Positions 43,195 to 52,144 of a DNA stretch of 64,000 nucleotides are shown piece by piece. The position numbers were made by a program, and so were the translations under genes. Under the pieces are notes generated by a model that was not told where the DNA came from, did not search any database, and was given only the letters and a program-made list of their open reading frames with translations. The stretch is from an uncultured Alteromonadaceae bacterium (GTDB taxonomy: Bacteria > Pseudomonadota > Gammaproteobacteria > Enterobacterales > Alteromonadaceae). Position 1 is the first letter of the stretch. The number at the start of each line of letters is the position of its first letter. The stretch lies in contig CANNDC010000001.1 of the NCBI GenBank assembly GCA_947503265.1, positions 62,001-126,000 on the forward strand, given 5' to 3'.

Positions 43195-44697
43195 CTATAT
43201 GGATTGGGCTTTGCAGTATTTATCCAAAAATTCTTGGTGGCTGGGCATTTGTGCCACATCGCTGCGTACTTTGGCTTTTAGTCCTTCTAAGAATTTCTCC
43301 AACTCGGATAGCTCCATCATATCCACAATTGGGTGATAACTTTCGGGCACTATGTGCTGTCCCAACATGACCTGACTCCAGGAATCGGTCCGAAACAACT
43401 CTTTTTCAGTCAATGGAATGTTGCCTGTGTCTCTAAATAACTCGATTCGGTGACTTAACTCGGCGGGTATCTCCATGTTTTTACAATAACGCCAGAAGGC
43501 ACTGTCGGTGCGGTTGGTCGCTTTGTAATGAAGAATAATAAAGTTGCGTACTCTATCCATTTCTTCAATCGACTGTTTATTAAATTCATCAATATAGGTC
43601 TGCTTAATTTCTTGCTGAGGGAATAGCTTTAACAGACGTAAAATGGAAGACATGGCGAGATGGATAGAAGTGGATTCCACCGGCTCTAGGAAACCCGCAG
43701 ACAGGCCAATGGCAATACAGTTTTTATTCCATACTTTGGTGCGTCTGCCCGTGACATATTTAAATGCTCTCGGCTCGGTTATGGGGTCACCTTCCAGATT
43801 GCCTAGCAGAGTAGAAATGGCTTCATCATCTGATACAAATCGGCTGCTGTAAACCAATCCATTGCCAACTCTGTGCTGCAAAGGAATGCGCCATTGCCAG
43901 CCAAATTTATGCGCGATTGCTTGGGTGTATGGGCGCGGCGGGCCGACTTTTTCAGTTTGCACCGCAACGGCCGAGTCACAAGGTAAGTAGTGACCATAGG
44001 GCTTGTAGCTAGTATTCAATGCGCCGTGGATTAGGCGTCCACTGAAACCCGTACAATCAATAAACAAATCCCCTTCGACAACACTGCCATCTTGCATGTC
44101 AAGACTGGTAATATCACCATTTTCAACACTGGTATTCACTTTAGTAATGATGCCTTCAATGCGTTTGACACCGTTTTTTAGCGCTAATCGTTTAAGAAAC
44201 TCGGCATACAAGCCAGCGTCTAGGTGATAAGCGTATTGGACTCCAGAACTATCTCCACCAAGGGCTTTGCCTTGTTTAGCGGCTTGTAATTCTCGGCAAT
44301 ACAGGCCTATGGGGTCTTGATTGAGCCCTTTTTTGTGTCCAGCTAGCCAAAAATGTTGGAAATCGCATGCCCAACAGTCTTTACCATTGACGCCAAAGGA
44401 GTGAATATATTGATCGCCTTCATTTCCCCAGTTTTGAAATTCGATCCCTAATTTGACGGTGGCTTGGATCTCACTCATCAACTGACGTTCATCTATGCCA
44501 AGTAATCGATGAAATGTGCGCAGTGGCGGTATTGTCGCCTCACCCACACCGATTCTGCCTATGGCTTCTGATTCAATAATGCTGACATCGAGATTTTTAC
44601 CCAACACTTTGCCAAGGGCTGCAGCAGCGAGCCAACCAGATGTACCGCCACCGGCAATCACGACGCGCTTTTTAGCAAAGGATGATTTTTCGTTCAT
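43195..44697 (-). CDS. Flavin-dependent tryptophan halogenase family protein (first in operon)
   Basis: The 500-residue protein has VVIAGGGTSGWLAAAALG for FAD, GVGEATIPPL, a lysine in TVKLGIEFQNW (Lys82) at the catalytic position, and a complete WxWxIP motif in FGWQWRIPLQHRVGNG. C-terminal IAIGLSAGFLEPVESTSIHL is also typical. It should use FADH2 and halide to form a hypohalous acid relayed by the Lys to the substrate. It lies 26 bp after SapC on the same strand. The two halogenases are related to each other but not close. Confidence 0.88.
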   Translation of the reverse strand: MNEKSSFAKKRVVIAGGGTSGWLAAAALGKVLGKNLDVSIIESEAIGRIGVGEATIPPLRTFHRLLGIDERQLMSEIQATVKLGIEFQNWGNEGDQYIHSFGVNGKDCWACDFQHFWLAGHKKGLNQDPIGLYCRELQAAKQGKALGGDSSGVQYAYHLDAGLYAEFLKRLALKNGVKRIEGIITKVNTSVENGDITSLDMQDGSVVEGDLFIDCTGFSGRLIHGALNTSYKPYGHYLPCDSAVAVQTEKVGPPRPYTQAIAHKFGWQWRIPLQHRVGNGLVYSSRFVSDDEAISTLLGNLEGDPITEPRAFKYVTGRRTKVWNKNCIAIGLSAGFLEPVESTSIHLAMSSILRLLKLFPQQEIKQTYIDEFNKQSIEEMDRVRNFIILHYKATNRTDSAFWRYCKNMEIPAELSHRIELFRDTGNIPLTEKELFRTDSWSQVMLGQHIVPESYHPIVDMMELSELEKFLEGLKAKVRSDVAQMPSHQEFLDKYCKAQSI

Positions 44698-44723
44698 AAG
44701 TATTGGCTAGCTCCAAACATACT

Positions 44724-45443
44724 TTATTCAGCGGACTTGTTATTCTTAAAATGGATGAGTTTCTTCACATTGGCCAAAGACCCTGAAATATAATAGGCCG
44801 CCGACAGGAATCCGCTAGTATTTAATTTTTCTAAATCAGAGCCTGTCAGAGCTTGCAGTTTTTCTTCCGCGATTGTGTATGCACCAGAAAAGCTGACTTT
44901 CGCACCATTCTCAAGCTCAATGTCGAGTGACAATGGCTCAATTAAATTAAGTTGTTGAAATGCATCTACCATAGATGCCATTACATCATTGTTTTCGTGC
45001 ATTTGTAGCAATATGTCATTTATACCATCTAAATAGGGGCTGGCTTGACCGTCTGATTCGAATAGTCGGTTTTCACCGTCCTCACTTACCCTTGGGTCGT
45101 CCATATCGATGGAGATTATGGGTACGTTACCATTTCCATTTTGTCTGAACCCTATCAAAAAGGGGCCTTTTCTAAACGTCATAGGAATATATTCGGCTTG
45201 CCACTGATTATTAGCATTTATATATAGATTTTCGTCTTGTTCAAAACCAAGAAGTAAAGTAGGGAAAAAATGACCCGTCTCAGGATGTTTCCTGAATAGA
45301 ATTGGATATTCTCTTTGTGCTTCGCGCAGCTCGCAAGGCATGACCATGACTGCACCTTGGTTATACCCTAAGTCAGCTGAAAACTCAGTATCAACCGATG
45401 TTTTTATATGCTGTTGAGGGGATAAAGCTTGTATTTTTGCCAT
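44724..45443 (-). CDS. SapC family protein
   Basis: The 239-residue protein has the SapC (Pfam) core: VMVMPCELREAQREYPILFRKHPETGHFFPTLLLGFEQDENLY near the N-terminus and GAYTIAEEKLQAL towards the C-terminus. No signal peptide is seen. SapC proteins occur in proteobacteria next to TonB receptors and tryptophan halogenases; the name comes from Campylobacter S-layer loci but the function is unproven. It is the first gene of the operon, separated from the TonB receptor by a terminator. Confidence 0.85.
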   Translation of the reverse strand: MAKIQALSPQQHIKTSVDTEFSADLGYNQGAVMVMPCELREAQREYPILFRKHPETGHFFPTLLLGFEQDENLYINANNQWQAEYIPMTFRKGPFLIGFRQNGNGNVPIISIDMDDPRVSEDGENRLFESDGQASPYLDGINDILLQMHENNDVMASMVDAFQQLNLIEPLSLDIELENGAKVSFSGAYTIAEEKLQALTGSDLEKLNTSGFLSAAYYISGSLANVKKLIHFKNNKSAE

Positions 45444-45497
45444 TGGGTTACAACTAAATTAGTGATTAAAGTCAGGGTCTGTTGACCCTAGACTAAG

Positions 45498-45529
45498 AAA
45501 AAAATGCCGCTCAGACAAGCGGCATTTTT
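45498..45529 (-). terminator. Rho-independent terminator between TonB receptor and SapC operon
   Basis: AAAAATGCCGCT-CAGACA-AGCGGCATTTTT: the 7-bp core stem TGCCGCT/AGCGGCA with flanking A and T runs works in either direction. It lies 18 bp past the receptor stop on the minus strand, so the receptor would be made in excess over the downstream SapC and halogenases if read-through is partial. Confidence 0.85.
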
Positions 45530-45546
45530 GTACTCAGATAGCCAGA

Positions 45547-48500
45547 CTAGAAAGTATAGCGAGTTGATAGTGCATAACGTGCACCATAGATCTCTAAACT
45601 ACGGAACTGTCTTTTACTACGTCCAAATCGTCTAAGATCTTCTTCAAGGATATTAATTCCCTCAAGAGATACACTCCAGTCTTCAGTAATGTTGTACCCA
45701 ATTGAGAAGTCTACCTGCTGGTATTCTTCTGTAAATTCAGGTTCATTACCTCCGACATTTGCACTGTTTAGGAATTCATCACGCCAGTTGTAGGTCAATC
45801 GAGCTTGAAGATCATCATTCTCGTAGATTAACACTAAGTTGGCAGAATCACTTAATCCTGTTAGTGCAAATTGTGCAGCACCACTGTTGTCAGCAACATC
45901 ATAAGACACAGAGCCACTAACTAAGGTGACATTCGCTTGAATCCCAAAGCCGGTATCTCCGAAGAAATGCTGAGCAGCCAATTCCCAACCGGAAATTCGC
46001 GCATCATTAGCATTAACCGGAGTCGAAGCATCAAGAACCGATAGCGGATCTGAACTTAGTGCAATGATATCTACACCATTTTCCCAGCCATTTGCTCCTT
46101 CATACGGTGCTGAGTCAAAGTCAGCGCCACATAAGTCGACGGCAACGTTGGAATTGGCAACACATCCACCAGAACCATCGTCGAGAGAAGCAACCATGCG
46201 GAATAAGTTCTGCTGATTAACTTCAATTCCGCGAGCGTTTAACTCATCCAATGCCGCTTGAGCACGAGGCCCATTGGAAGGATCACGGGTAGTATCTGCA
46301 ATTGTTTCTACTTCTTGGGTACCTATAAAGTTAGGTACGCGTTTATCAAAGAAACCGACAGATACATAACTTGCATCGTCGTAATACCATTCAACCGAGA
46401 AATCTAAGTTGTCTGACTCAATGGGCATCAAGCCGACATTTCCGTTGGTTGCAGTACCGTTGTTACCGCCTAGAATAGTTGGACCACCAATAGGACCGCC
46501 TATTCCGCTTACTCCATGTTGCAATACCGAATAATCTGCCCTAGCAATGGTTTTGCCCCAAGCCATTCTGGTAACCAAATCGTCTGTTAGCCAGACGGAT
46601 AAGCTGATACTAGGTAGAATATGATCGTACTCAGCTCCTCTTTGGACTAGTGGTGCGGTAGATGCATCACCACCTCTAACCAAGAAATCATTGTCGCCTT
46701 GCCAGAGTATTTCAGGCTGAGCTACTTGTGCAGTTGAAGAAACTTCTGTTTTCTCATAGCGCACACCTGCAATCAAATCGTAGGTTATATCGTCTGTTTC
46801 ACCTGACAAATTGAATTGGGTGTATAGCGAGGTAATTTCTTCCTCAATGAGTCGGTTGGTGCCGTCAACTGGGTTAGGCGCCCAATCTAGATTGATGTTG
46901 TTTGAAAGCAAATCACCCAATGCATTTGCGTTGCCGATAAATGACGTGGGACCTAAGGTAACGAGTTGACCATCTGCTTCACCGCCGTAAGCCGAGTCGA
47001 AAAATGCACGCGCACCCGGGCTCATTTCTGATGAATAGCCATCAAATAATGATGCGAAGTTGAGTTCATCAACCATATCTTCCGGAATATCACCCGGATT
47101 TGAAGCTCCCCAGTTGCCTTCAAGGGTGGTTTGGTCAAAAGAGCTACGGTTTGTGTATTCCATATCACGTGATTCAATGCCGAAATCTATCGTGGCTTCA
47201 TCTGTGAGCTGGTATTGCAAATCGAGTCGCATTTGCGTCATCTCAGATTTTGTGCGATCGAACCAGATTTGACGGACTGTGGAGCTCAAGTCGCCTTTAT
47301 CGATTGCACCGGATACATTACCGTTGATGCCATCTCTTTCATCCCAAATACCAACCAATAAAGGTAAGTCTCCAGAATTGTCTATACCTTGGACCGAAGT
47401 ACCTTGTCCACCAATACCGACGTTCCAGAAGTTACCTGGGCCATCACCACCGGGTAAAGCAGTTGCTTCACTGTCGTGCACATCAAAGGTCGCTTTGAAG
47501 TCATCTGTGACTTGCCATTCGAAATTAAACCCTAATGATTCAAGTTTGTTTTCGACATGTCCGCCTTGCACACCAAAGTTAACGTCGCGAGGATCATAAC
47601 TAGGATCATTTTCTGTTAACCAATATAGTGGTGTAGCCACACCGTTACTGGTTTCAAACTCGACCGCAGAGGTTGGGAAAGCGCCGCCACCAAACCAAAG
47701 TGACAATTCATTTCGATTTGATTTTATGTCTTGCAAAGCATAGGTGTAATCTAATGTCGCTTCCATTCTATCGTTCGGACGGAATTGCAATGTGATTTGC
47801 GCATTCTGACGTTCTCTCTCAAAGTCAAAATGGTTGTAACGCAAACCAGGTGTAAAGTTAGTTTGAGTGCCGATAGCAGGAGCATTAGAAATGACAACAT
47901 CGTCTGTTGTGCCATTAGGGATAAATCCTGCACCTGTATAGCCGCCTGACGTATCATTCCAACCGTTAGTAAACGCACCCGTTCTGCCATTATCACGTTG
48001 TTGGTGAGAAGCGGAAATGGAAACACCAAACATGTCATCAGACCAACTGGCAAAGCCAGAAATCTCAGGTGTTAAATCACTTCCGACTCGGTTAGTTGTG
48101 TCATGTACCGCTTTTGCACCGATTGAAGCGCTGAATCCATCAGATTGAAATGGTTTCCTTGTTTGTAAATCAACCGTCGCGCCAATGCCGCCTGAAGTTA
48201 TGTTGGCTTGTCCAGACTTATAGACAGTTGCACCAGAAACACCCTCTGATGCAATATTACTCATATCGAACGAGCGACTACTATTCAAACCACCCGCTTC
48301 ATTTATTTGAGCTGCAGGCATGGTTCTGCCGTTAAGGGTGACTTGGTTAAATTCAGGACCAAAGCCACGAACCGTTACCTGAAAACCTTCGCCGTTACGT
48401 CGGTCAATGGAGACGCCAGTAATTCGCTGCAATGATTCTGCTAAGTTACTATCAGGAAACTTACCGATATCTTCGGCAGTAATGGCATCTACCACACCAG

Positions 48501-48678
48501 CAGATTCTCGTTTTACGTCCATGGACTTAATCATACTGCCACGAATACCACGGACTTGTATGACTTCGGTGTCGTCAGCACTAGCAGCATCTTGCGCCAA
48601 AGCGGGCAAGGAAGCCGTTCCTAGTATCAGCGACAAACTTGTTGCTAGTTGTGTTCTAAGAAATTTTTTATGTGTCAC
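45547..48678 (-). CDS. TonB-dependent receptor (oligosaccharide uptake type)
   Basis: The 1043-residue outer-membrane protein starts at GTG with AGAGAG upstream. A signal peptide (about 1-28) is followed by a plug domain with VVDAITAEDIGKFPDSNLAESLQRITGVSIDRRNGEGFQVTVRGFGPEFNQVTLNGRTMP. The barrel ends YALSTRYTF with the terminal aromatic residue used for BAM insertion. It belongs to the large TonB-receptor branch of marine and Caulobacter-type bacteria that import oligosaccharides. Two LacI-type operators lie just upstream, shared with GH1, so it should carry the substrate of the GH1/GPH pair. No SusD partner is present. Confidence 0.94.
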   Translation of the reverse strand: MTHKKFLRTQLATSLSLILGTASLPALAQDAASADDTEVIQVRGIRGSMIKSMDVKRESAGVVDAITAEDIGKFPDSNLAESLQRITGVSIDRRNGEGFQVTVRGFGPEFNQVTLNGRTMPAAQINEAGGLNSSRSFDMSNIASEGVSGATVYKSGQANITSGGIGATVDLQTRKPFQSDGFSASIGAKAVHDTTNRVGSDLTPEISGFASWSDDMFGVSISASHQQRDNGRTGAFTNGWNDTSGGYTGAGFIPNGTTDDVVISNAPAIGTQTNFTPGLRYNHFDFERERQNAQITLQFRPNDRMEATLDYTYALQDIKSNRNELSLWFGGGAFPTSAVEFETSNGVATPLYWLTENDPSYDPRDVNFGVQGGHVENKLESLGFNFEWQVTDDFKATFDVHDSEATALPGGDGPGNFWNVGIGGQGTSVQGIDNSGDLPLLVGIWDERDGINGNVSGAIDKGDLSSTVRQIWFDRTKSEMTQMRLDLQYQLTDEATIDFGIESRDMEYTNRSSFDQTTLEGNWGASNPGDIPEDMVDELNFASLFDGYSSEMSPGARAFFDSAYGGEADGQLVTLGPTSFIGNANALGDLLSNNINLDWAPNPVDGTNRLIEEEITSLYTQFNLSGETDDITYDLIAGVRYEKTEVSSTAQVAQPEILWQGDNDFLVRGGDASTAPLVQRGAEYDHILPSISLSVWLTDDLVTRMAWGKTIARADYSVLQHGVSGIGGPIGGPTILGGNNGTATNGNVGLMPIESDNLDFSVEWYYDDASYVSVGFFDKRVPNFIGTQEVETIADTTRDPSNGPRAQAALDELNARGIEVNQQNLFRMVASLDDGSGGCVANSNVAVDLCGADFDSAPYEGANGWENGVDIIALSSDPLSVLDASTPVNANDARISGWELAAQHFFGDTGFGIQANVTLVSGSVSYDVADNSGAAQFALTGLSDSANLVLIYENDDLQARLTYNWRDEFLNSANVGGNEPEFTEEYQQVDFSIGYNITEDWSVSLEGINILEEDLRRFGRSKRQFRSLEIYGARYALSTRYTF

Positions 48679-48722
48679 TTTTGTTCTCTCTTCTATTCTT
48701 TAGCTATTGAATATTGGTTTTT

Positions 48723-48738
48723 GAGAAAGCGCTTTCCC
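48723..48738. promoter_or_regulatory. LacI-type operator A
   Basis: GAGAAAGCGCTTTCCC contains the exact 12-bp palindrome GAAAGCGCTTTC. It is 45 bp upstream of the TonB receptor start on the minus strand. Confidence 0.75.
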
Positions 48739-48754
48739 ACGGGTTATCACCAGC

Positions 48755-48778
48755 TTTTGAGAAACCGCTTTCTCAAAG
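48755..48778. promoter_or_regulatory. LacI-type operator B
   Basis: TTTTGAGAAACCGCTTTCTCAAAG is a 24-bp imperfect palindrome (GAGAAA..TTTCTC arms) with a CCGC centre. It lies 36 bp from site A, about 3.5 helical turns centre to centre, on the receptor side. Confidence 0.72.
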
Positions 48779-49043
48779 TTAGTTCATGAGCAAGGATTCG
48801 TCAATCATTATTTACATAAAAATAACATTGATAAAAATCAAATTTATTTGCATGTCAACGTGAAACTCACCTTTAAATACTTATATTTCAGGGTTTTTAA
48901 GTATTGTTTCACTTTCCATACAACTGAAATATCGTCCAAAATAGGCTTGTTTAACGAAATGCTATCAATCTGTTAACAAATATCTTATTCATTTAAGTTC
49001 TTCTTATTAGATTTCATATTTAAAATATCTTTTTCAAAAAATA

Positions 49044-49063
49044 TTAAGAAAGCGCTTTCTTAA
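49044..49063. promoter_or_regulatory. LacI-type operator C
   Basis: TTAAGAAAGCGCTTTCTTAA is a perfect 20-bp palindrome with the same GAAAGCGCTTTC core. It lies 110 bp upstream of the chosen GH1 start. With sites A and B, it would allow one LacI-family protein to repress both divergent transcripts, possibly by looping over about 300 bp. Confidence 0.78.
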
Positions 49064-49173
49064 TGTCGTATTTACATGCTATATATATCCGACGAATTTG
49101 CAAAAGCCGCTCCTATTTGGTGGATAACTTGATTAGAAACTTCAAGAGTGGGCAAGATAGACAAGAATCAATA

Positions 49174-50517
49174 ATGAAAATATTTAACTTACCAACAAAC
49201 TCCAATTTACGAAAAAAAGACTTTTTGTATGGCGTAGCCACTGCTTCTTTTCAGATAGAAGGTAGTGTTGAATCTCGACTTCCGTGCATTTGGGATACTT
49301 TTTGCGATACACCGGGAAAGATTGCGGATGCATCAGACGGTCGTATTGCGTGTGACCATATAAATCGTTGGCGCGAAGACGTGGCAATTATGGAAGAGTT
49401 AGGAGTTGACGCTTATCGATTCTCAGTTTCTTGGCCAAGAGTGATCACTAAAGACGGCCAGTTAAACCATGAGGGTGTGGCATTTTATCTTGAATTGTTA
49501 GACACATTGAATGAAAAGCAAATTAAGCCATTTGTTACTCTATACCATTGGGATTTGCCTCAACATCTAGAAGATAAGGGGGGCTGGTTAAATCGCACTA
49601 CAGCTCATCAATTTCAACGGTATGTGGAACTCATCGTTGAGGCGTTTGGTCATCGAGTGTATTCATACGCTACGTTTAACGAACCTTATTGTTCGGCTTT
49701 TCTTGGCTACGAGATAGGCGTTCACGCGCCGGGAAAAGCCAGCAAAGAATATGGTCGTAAAGCGGCACATCATATTTTGCTTGCTCATGGGTTAGCAATG
49801 AATGTTTTGCGAAAAAACAGTCCGGATACCATGAATGGCATAGTCTTGAATTTCACTCCTTGTTATTCCGCTTCCAGTAGCGAAGCGGATAAAATTGCGA
49901 CTGATCTTGCCGATCAGTATATCAATCAGTGGTATATCAAACCGATTATGGACAAGCGTTATCCGGATATCATTGACATGTTACCCGATAGCCAAAAGCC
50001 AGATATTCATGAGGGTGATTTAGACATTATTGGTCAGCCTATCGATTTTCTGGGAGTAAACTTCTATACGCGATTGATTTATTCTGCACCGACTGAAAAG
50101 GGGGAATTCTACACTGAGCATGAACATCTCTCCCCACAAACAGATATTGGTTGGGAGATTTGTCCCGAAGCCTTTACTGATCTGTTGGTTCGCCTAAATA
50201 AACTTTACACACTTCCACCTATTTATATTACTGAGAACGGTGCTGCGATGGCCGACAAGTTACATAACGGTCAGGTCGAGGATCTAGACCGCATTGCTTA
50301 TTACGATGCGCATTTGAATGCGCTTCATGATGCAGTAGAGCAGGGAGTAATGGTCGACGGCTATTTTGCTTGGAGTTTTATGGATAATTTTGAGTGGGCA
50401 GAAGGGTATGTGAAACGCTTTGGATTGGTTTATGTTGACTATGAGAATCAACAGAGAACCATTAAACAAAGTGGATTTGCGTACAAGACTCTTTTGGCCG
50501 AACGTATTGCTAAATAA
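49174..50517 (+). CDS. GH1 family beta-glucosidase
   Basis: From the ATG at 49174 the protein has 447 residues, normal for GH1. It begins RKKDFLYGVATASFQIEG, the acid/base Glu170 is in ATFNEPYC, and the nucleophile Glu354 is in YITENGAAM. No signal peptide is seen, so it acts in the cytoplasm on imported disaccharides or short oligosaccharides; beta-glucosides are the usual substrate, but some GH1 enzymes are beta-galactosidases. The GPH transporter follows 41 bp later. Control by operator C fits catabolic induction. Confidence 0.92.
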   Translation: MKIFNLPTNSNLRKKDFLYGVATASFQIEGSVESRLPCIWDTFCDTPGKIADASDGRIACDHINRWREDVAIMEELGVDAYRFSVSWPRVITKDGQLNHEGVAFYLELLDTLNEKQIKPFVTLYHWDLPQHLEDKGGWLNRTTAHQFQRYVELIVEAFGHRVYSYATFNEPYCSAFLGYEIGVHAPGKASKEYGRKAAHHILLAHGLAMNVLRKNSPDTMNGIVLNFTPCYSASSSEADKIATDLADQYINQWYIKPIMDKRYPDIIDMLPDSQKPDIHEGDLDIIGQPIDFLGVNFYTRLIYSAPTEKGEFYTEHEHLSPQTDIGWEICPEAFTDLLVRLNKLYTLPPIYITENGAAMADKLHNGQVEDLDRIAYYDAHLNALHDAVEQGVMVDGYFAWSFMDNFEWAEGYVKRFGLVYVDYENQQRTIKQSGFAYKTLLAERIAK

Positions 50518-50558
50518 TGACTCAACCGACATCTGCATATTTCTAGAGGAATATAAAA

Positions 50559-52100
50559 ATGAATAAGTTACCCTTCTACGAAAAAGTCGGTTATGCCATG
50601 GGCGATGCCGCTGCTAACCTTGTTTGGCGGGGCGCTTTGGCTTATCTAGCGGTTTTCTATACTGACACCTTCGGTATCGCTGCATCTGCTGCAGCCGTAT
50701 TATTTTTAGTAGTGCGCCTTTCCGATGGTATCACTGACATTATTATGGGCATGATTGCCGACCGTACCAATACATCTTGGGGGAAATTTCGCCCGTGGAT
50801 ATTGTGGTCGACACCTTTCTTGTGTGTTTTTATGGTACTGAGTTTTACTACACCGGATTTAAGCGACTCCGCAAAACTCGTCTACGCATATGTAACTTAC
50901 ATAGGTTTGACGCTCGCCTATACCATGAACAATGTGCCTTATTCTGCTCTGATGGGAGTAATGACCGGAGACGACAAAGAACGCACTAGCCTTTCTGGTT
51001 TTCGTTTTGCCGGCGCGTTTTTAGGTGGTTTGTTGGTGATGGGCTTTTTGCCATCGTTAGTTAAATATTTTGGCGACGGTAACGATGCAATAGGTTATCA
51101 ATACACCATGTACGTCTTTGCGGCTCTTCTGTGCTTCTTGATGTTAGTGACTGTTTTTACTACCAAAGAAAGAGTCGCGCCTGTTCAGCAATCGTCAAAC
51201 AGTTTGAAAACAGAATTGCGCGATTTAGCTACACAGCTTCCGTTTATAATCATTCCTCTGGCTGCAATCTCGACTTTCTTTTATTACCGCAATTTTTTAT
51301 CAGGTATCATTTTTGTCGCCGTGTTTGCAGTCGCCGGTTTTTACATTCGCAGACTAGTTAATAGCGATAAATCACTTTTAAGCGGTAGTAAGAGAGACAT
51401 GGTGGATCTTCTCACCAACAAACCTTGGCTGATCTTACTTGCAACTGGGTTCTTGACCATGATGTTCAACGGCATCAAATACGGTGTGATTGCTTACTAT
51501 TTTAAGTACTATATCGGTGACGAATTGCTGGTCGGTCAATATTTTATAGCCTTGCTGATTGTTTCGATATTTGGCGCATTGTGTACCAGCTTTTTGGCAG
51601 AAAAATTGGGACGCAGAACGCTTTTCATCTTAGCTATGGTGTTGAGCAGTATTTTCACTGCCGGTTTTTTCTGGATCCCTCAAGATAATATCAACTTAGT
51701 ATTTGTCATAGGATGTGCGGCCGAATTTTTTGCTGCTATGATGCCTACATTATTCTTTTCTATGCTCGGCGACTCTGCAGATTATTCAGAATGGAAAAAT
51801 GAAAGAAGAGCGACAGGGTTAATTTTCGCAGCGGGCACCTTTGTGCAAAAAACAGGTGGCGGCTTTGCAGGTGCACTAGTGCTAGTGGTCCTAGCTAAAT
51901 ATGGTTATGATGGATTGGACCCAAGCACAGTTGATGCTGCATTGCCCGGAATGAAACAACTTATGAGTTTTATACCCGCGGCATTTGGGTTAGCCGGGGC
52001 AGCAATAATGCTGCTTTATCCCTTGAACGAAAAAATTCAACAGCAAATGACTGAAGAGTTGAACAAGCGTCGTCGGGTCATTGAGCAACGACAACGGTGA
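50559..52100 (+). CDS. GPH-family sugar:cation symporter
   Basis: The 513-residue inner-membrane protein starts KLPFYEKVGYAMGDAAANLVWRGALAYLAVFYTDTFG, as GPH (MelB/XynP-like) transporters do. The DGITDIIMGMIADRTNTSWGKFRPWILW motif carries the cation-site Asp. About twelve transmembrane helices are visible, plus two extra hydrophobic segments at about residues 226-270 (FIIIPLAAISTFFYY and FLSGIIFVAVFAVAGFYIRR) that may be an insertion. It should bring the product of periplasmic hydrolysis into the cytoplasm for GH1. AGAGGA is the ribosome site. Confidence 0.92.
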   Translation: MNKLPFYEKVGYAMGDAAANLVWRGALAYLAVFYTDTFGIAASAAAVLFLVVRLSDGITDIIMGMIADRTNTSWGKFRPWILWSTPFLCVFMVLSFTTPDLSDSAKLVYAYVTYIGLTLAYTMNNVPYSALMGVMTGDDKERTSLSGFRFAGAFLGGLLVMGFLPSLVKYFGDGNDAIGYQYTMYVFAALLCFLMLVTVFTTKERVAPVQQSSNSLKTELRDLATQLPFIIIPLAAISTFFYYRNFLSGIIFVAVFAVAGFYIRRLVNSDKSLLSGSKRDMVDLLTNKPWLILLATGFLTMMFNGIKYGVIAYYFKYYIGDELLVGQYFIALLIVSIFGALCTSFLAEKLGRRTLFILAMVLSSIFTAGFFWIPQDNINLVFVIGCAAEFFAAMMPTLFFSMLGDSADYSEWKNERRATGLIFAAGTFVQKTGGGFAGALVLVVLAKYGYDGLDPSTVDAALPGMKQLMSFIPAAFGLAGAAIMLLYPLNEKIQQQMTEELNKRRRVIEQRQR

Positions 52101-52144
52101 TTTTGAGTGTTAACTCATAAATAGCTTGAATTAAGAGTGTAGTA

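Larger units (their letters stand above)
48679..49173. promoter_or_regulatory. Divergent control region of TonB receptor and GH1 operon
   Basis: The 495-bp gap has no convincing gene. It has three LacI-type palindromes described below, and AT-rich DNA between them that should hold both promoters. An ATG at 49063 lies on the edge of the third palindrome and could extend GH1 by 37 residues; this extension has no matching family sequence. Confidence 0.7.

Noticed and set aside
49063..49173. N-terminal extension of GH1 from the ATG at 49063
   Set aside because: The start overlaps the operator palindrome and the extension shows no GH1 sequence; the ATG at 49174 gives normal length.
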